From assembly GCA_907165275.2 (NCBI GenBank), contig OU015655.1, positions 1,128,501-1,192,500 on the forward strand: a stretch of DNA of 64,000 bases, given 5' to 3'. Made by a program: the position numbers and the translations under genes. The stretch is from Zygaena filipendulae (Eukaryota; Arthropoda; Insecta; Lepidoptera; Zygaenidae). The notes beneath the pieces are model-generated. The model did no database searches. It was not told where the DNA came from and saw only the letters and a list, made by a program, of their open reading frames with translations. Below, piece by piece: positions 54,901 to 60,900 of this stretch; position 1 is the first letter of the stretch; each line of letters starts with the position of its first letter.

Positions 54901-57900
54901 GCGCGGCAAGCTTTGAAGTCTTGCAAGTTTCCTTTTCAATCATTCGATGATAAAAAGTTATGACGCGTGCGCTACGCTAGTTGATTTAATTACTAAAATA
55001 TAATCTATTTTTTTATTATTCAAGATAATCATATACCTAGAGTTTAAAAAAAGGGTCGGAAAAAACTGATTTTGTTTACAAATATTTTTTATATGACGAA
55101 CAGCAGAACAAATCCATTTGTACCTACCATAAACTGTGGTTTAGTTGTAAAGATACCTAAGTTATGACTTATGATAATGTTTTTAAAAAGTATACGATTT
55201 ATATGTAGGTACGCAATATTTAACCGATTCCAAAAAATGACAATTCGAACCGTATGTAGATACAAAATAAAATATTGTTGGAATTACATAATGTCAGCGG
55301 CATTTAAGCAGGGACCGGATTAGCGGCTAATTTTGAAAGCCCATTTAACTGGTCATCCTTTCGATATGCTATCCTTAGGTCTGCGTTATCCTGTAAAACG
55401 CTTATCTAGTGAAAGGTTAACTGTATCCTTAGAGTAACCCTAACCTTACAATAGGCTAAGCGTTTACCATATCATTGAAAGGGTATTTTGTTTTCCGCTT
55501 TATTGATGGGGTTTTTGCCCCTAGTTTTGGGGTTTTTGGGCGGGGGCGCAAGAGCCGACAGCCGAGCTACTCCCGAGTCAAAGCTTTGACCGTGCGCCGC
55601 CGTAGCCTATGAGATAGGGTTACCCTATGAGAAATGGTTTCTGTAAAGGTAACGTAATTTGTATTATTTAACAACTTATTTAAAGGGAAACCCTACGAAA
55701 GGCTTTCCATATGATACAGTTTGTCGTGTTTTATCTAATAAAAATATTCAACCTCATCAATTATCCCGCCAAAAATACAGGTAGTGAAAGCGCTTCCTGT
55801 CCCTGTATTTAAATCTAGGTGGGCTTTTAAGCAATTTTTTCAAATTTCATATACAAGAATATTTTTTAAGCAATGCGCAAAAAAATTTTGGTGGTTCAGA
55901 ACACATTTCCATTATTTGTTCAAAACTTTTTTATATTTTTTTAATATTTTTTTATCCTGCTTTAAATTATCAATATATGGAAACTATCAATTTGTAATAA
56001 TATCAATGGGCAGGCGCGCCGTGCGGCGTACGCGGGGGTGTTGCAGCGGGGGTGAACAACCTCGATCAGCTGTCGGTACATTGTAACCCACGTAAATACC
56101 TAGCTGAACGAGCGCTTCGTGTACAGCTGTAGTGGCGGCGAATACAGTAGCCAATAAATCAATTGCAAAGTATACATCTTTCGTTCACGATAACTTTACT
56201 TTTTTGTACTAAGACTTATCAAAATAAAAAAGGTGTTTATTAAAATTCCTTTAAGTTTAATTTTTAAAAGTTTGCACACTGAATAAAAAATATTCCTGTA
56301 TGTATGTACCTACAATAATATTATAGTTGAAGTTATCCCTACTGTAATAAAAATGAAAGTGAGTTTTTTAGTTGGTTTTTGTTTGTTTGTTTGTTACACT
56401 TTCGCGCCTCAACGGCTCAATCGATCATCATGAAATTTTGCACACACGTTGTCAGGGGCACAGAGAAGGACATGGGGTACTTTTCATCTCGGAATCCCCG
56501 CGGGAACTCCAAAATTACTGCGGGGGAATAGCTAGTATACACATAAAGTATATGGCCTAATTTGCTCAAACTAGAAGTTTATTTATTTGTATGCTTTGTT
56601 GACCATAAAAAATATATACCTTTAATAACAAATTGCAAAAATTTAACCAAACTGCTAATTCATGTCCAAATGCGGACTTATCTCGCGAGTGGATCCGCGA
56701 CTGGATTCCTTCCAGTCAAGTCGAATTGCAATAATTCTTTTATAATCCCCAACGCAAAAATGAAAAACGACGGGGTGTTATGAGTCTGACGTGTCTGCGC
56801 CTGCGTCTGTGTGTGTGTATGTGCGTGTGTGTATGGTGTCTGTGTGTGTGTCTGTCTGCTTGTCTGTCTGTCTGTCTATCTGTCTGTCTTAGGTTAAACA
56901 CCAGAATACCCAGTATAATTCTAAATACAGTCAACAGCACATCATGGTATCAAAACTGACAAATTTATTCTTTAAATTAATCTCCAAACATTAGAGTTTA
57001 TTATCCATTGAAGAAAATTTGACAGTTTGTGGTAACTTGATGTGCTATTTGTACTTTATAGTTTGCACCCATTTCATTTTGACCGCGCGCTTACTAGGAG
57101 GCGCTAGGGTAATGTTATGTAATGTAGGGTAATGTCTTGACTAACAACAACACATATATCCAACTATCCACAGAGTCAATAAATTAAGACACTGTACAGC
57201 AGACGCCCATGTATATTAAAAATTACCCAGTCGAACCCTCACGGTTCCATCGCCTAAATTTCGAAGTTCCTGTAGGAATTCCGGGATAAAATTTCGCTAC
57301 CTATGTCTTATTTCAAACTGTTACCTATCTCTGTACCAAATTCCATTACAACAAATATCCATCCATCTAAGCCTTCACATTTAAATTAATACTAGCCACG
57401 GTTTCACCCGCGTTAATTTCCGAGTTCTGAGAACTTGGTCAGAGAAGATTCCTTTTTTAGAAGTCGGTTAAAAAGTAGCGTACGGCCTTTTCTGTATCTC
57501 TATTCCCTGTATCCAAAATTCATGCTCGTTCGATTCGAAGACGATTTTTGTTTCTTCGGCTTATGAAAATCGGCAGATTATATTTTTCCCGCTATCCTTG
57601 AGTTATGCGCTCGAAAATGTCGAAGTTGCGTTTTTTTTTTGCAAGTTTGTGATCCTCTAACTCCCTTACGTCACGTTCAAATGGTCAGATTATTCATATA
57701 CATACTTCTCACTATGTAATTAACCCACCATGTCTTAATCTGACGCGCTCGAGTATTTCGAGTTATCGATTTTTTTTTACTAATCTGATCGGTTATTCTA
57801 GACGCACCCACCAGTGTAGAGGGCCTATATTTGGTGGAGGTACTCAACATGGTGCAAGGTACCTCCCTTATGTTCATCTGACGCGCTTTAACTAATCCAC

Positions 57901-60900
57901 AAATCCCCTCTTGGCGGTCCGTACTACTAGCCGTGGTGGCGGCAGCGACGGCGGCGCGCGGTCAAAGCTTTGACTCGGGAGTTACTCGGCTGTCGGTTTT
58001 CGCGCTCCGCCCAGTTAGAGGGGCAGAAGGGTAAATTAAGGGTAACTATCATTGGCTAATAGTGTAATCTTGCAACCTAAATCTATTATATGTTTTTGTA
58101 GCTGATGTTGTCCTGAATAAACGAAAATAAAAATAAAATAAATAAAAACCCCATCAATAAACCGGAAAAAAATACCCTTTTAATGATAATATGGTTTACC
58201 ATCGTAAGGTTAGGGTTACCCTGAGGATAAAGTTAGCCTTTCACTAGATAAGCGTTTTGCAGGATAACACAGAAGAAAAGGATAGCCTATCGAAAGGATG
58301 ACCAGTTAAAAGGGTTTTCAAAATTAGCCGCTATTCAGAGAGGCTATTATGTAACTTTTATTTCTACCATTTTTCGGTTGCAATCAAAAACGTGGCGGTT
58401 TTGCGATTGCAATATGCCCGTTTTGACACCTACAATATCTAGTAATCAACCAAAATTATCATACTTCAAAAGTTAAAGCTACCTATCTCACAAATTTTTC
58501 TGATTGAAACTGAAATATGATAGTAACAAAAGTTACATAATTGCCCTGCAGGTCTCTGAAATTAACCGCTATTAATCAGGAACTGAGGGGCTATTATGTA
58601 ACTTTTGTTTCTATCATTTTTCGGTTGCAATCAAAAATGTGGCGGATTTGCGATTAAAATATGCACGTTTTGACACCTACAATATCTAGCAATCAGCCAA
58701 TATAAACATACTTCAAAAATTAAAGCGGTCTAAACATGATTAATTAATCACAAAATCACTATTTTTTTGATTGAAACTGAAATATGATAGCAACAAAAGT
58801 TACATAATTGCCCTGCTGTTCTTCACTTCAAACTACGCTGATCGACTAAACGAACTAAAACTACTAAAAAGACACGCCAAAGAAGCGTCAAATATGTTTG
58901 ACGCTTCTTTGGCGTGGCGCTTTCGTCTTTTTCTTAGAGAACCTTTAAATCGAATGGTATGGAACCGGTATATTGGAACCTTTATTCATTGGTTCCAGTA
59001 CCGGTATACAGGGAACCGGAACAGAACCGGAACCGGAACCGGAACCGGAACCGAAAAAGGGACCTTTTTAGGAACCGAAATGAAGGACCGGAACCCATAT
59101 TGGTACCGGTTTTCAATCCCTGTTCAAAACTAGTGTACAACAGATGGTTCGAATTATTTAGAAACGGAAACAAAGATATACTTGTTTCTTCTTCCTGAAT
59201 TAACACAGTCGGAACTTAATTGCGACTTGAATGAGATATTCCGAGTTAATTAAGTACTAGCTGTCCCCCGCGGTTTCACCCGCGGTAATTTCGGAGTTCC
59301 CGCGGGAATTCCAGGATAAACTATACGTATAAACCTTCCTCTTAAATCACTCTCATCTTTTAAAAAAACCGCATCAAAATTCGTTGCCTAGTTTTAAAGA
59401 TCTAGGCATCCATAGACAGATAGACAGCGGGAAGCGACTTCGTTTTATACTATACTAGATTAAACATTTAACCATACATAGCATAGGGATATAGGGACAG
59501 AGAAAGCGACTTTGTTTTATACTATGTAGTGATAGTGATCGGCTACATGAGCTGGTCGGGTAGGAGCGCTGCGACTGACCGCACGTAATGCTTGACCGCC
59601 GCGGAGGCGACCTTCACCCGCAGCTGGTTGTAGTGCGGCTGCACGTCCACGGTGGCGATGACGTCGTCCGCGTCGAACGCCAGCCGCGCGCCGCTGCCGG
59701 CCACTATCAGCGTCGCGCGGCTCACCACCCATTGGAACCAGAACGACGTCTTCAGCTCCGCTGCCGGCCCCAATCGTGCACACAACATACAAAACTTGTT
59801 CAGCATGGAAACAGATGAAATCGACAGCAATCTATTGCTGTACACCCGTCAATGTGACCAGATTTACCAGAATTGGGTACTCTCCAGGTTATGAAAATCA
59901 AAATTATAATTAGTCCGTCAGAAAATAAAAAAATTATAGACAGGTATTTTTTGCTTTTTCAAATTAATGAAAATAAACATAGATAAAGCGCATTAAAGTT
60001 TTCGGTGGGGGACTCGTGACGTCAATATTCAATATATGCCCCATACAAACTGCACCGGGTTGTGACGTCACGTGAAATTTCAACTCAATGTATCGCAGTT
60101 ATTTTTTGATTACTAAAAGTGCAATCTGGCCGGCAATGTGTCGCTGCAAATTGTTGCAATCGCGGTTGGCATTTAATATATGGGCAGTCAACCCGATAAA
60201 AGCCTGCCGTAATCACATAATTCTCCCGTACTTTGGGATATATTCTTGTTCTAGTATTAAGTATATGCATGTATCTTTTGTTTGTGTCTTATAGTATAAT
60301 TCGGTTAGCGTGCGGTCTTATGCAGCCCGTTTAGACGCTCGTTTGTAGCGTCCAATCTAACCCTATTTCATATCAATTTCCTTCGACCCAAAACAGTAGC
60401 AACAAGTCGCCGCGTCGAAAAGCAGCGTCAACATGGCTGCCTGCACGACTGATCGAAACAAGATCGGAAGCTGATTTTCTAACCTCCTTTAGTCGTAACA
60501 ATGAAAATATTTACCTCAAATCCATTGTTTATAGCAATTAACGAAAGAAGTCGTTTCAGCACCACACTTATGTCAACTCGTCTCGCTCACTCTTGATCCT
60601 ATCCCAGCGACAAAGTTCAACATTTTCAGCTTTGTTGCTAGATATCACTTGACCAGATTTGTCGCTGCAAACGAGCGTCGAGCGGCTGCATGAGGCCGAC
60701 CCCCGTGTTTGCATAGGTCGTTTTCGAAATTGAGAGTAATGACAGTGTTTGGTACATCGTGAAAAATACATTCCGAATGTCACTAAAAATGTTTTAGGGG
60801 AGCATTAGCATTCGTGTATAGTTTATTTACTATCATGGCGCGCTTATTTCGCCTAGGTTTCCTTTCTAATGATTTAGACAGTGATTCAACTTTCATCGCT

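Larger units (their letters stand above)
55323..58331. mobile_element. Long-armed inverted-repeat element nested in the hAT element
   Basis: Left end GCGGCTAATTTTGAAAGCCC, right end GGGTTTTCAAAATTAGCCGC, with TA outside both (55321-55322, 58332-58333). The arms stay related for about 300 bp (e.g. TAACTGGTCATCCTTTCG, TTATCTAGTGAAAGG, CAAAGCTTTGACTCGGGA on one side or its inverse), with one extra block in the right arm. The interior holds copy 2 of the 35203 repeat, a Helitron-like piece (56345-56540), a TGTG/TGTC microsatellite and the 57775 repeat. No transposase seen. Confidence 0.75.
54711..59122. mobile_element. hAT-type DNA transposon, 4.4 kb, non-autonomous, with nested insertions
   Basis: Ends are CAGGGATTGAAAAAGG and GGTTTTCAATCCCTG, flanked by a perfect 8-bp direct repeat TTCAAAAC (54703-54710, 59123-59130). 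An 8-bp duplication and CAGGG ends are hAT features. Subterminal regions on both sides are rich in GGAACC/CCGGAA tandem words. I see no transposase frame. A second inverted-repeat element (55323-58331) fills most of the interior. The whole occupies intron 4 of VPS13B. Confidence 0.85.

Noticed and set aside
58771..59133. 120-residue coding frame at the hAT right end
   Set aside because: It runs through a tandem repeat, a perfect hairpin, GGAACC repeats and across the transposon boundary into host sequence. Not a gene.
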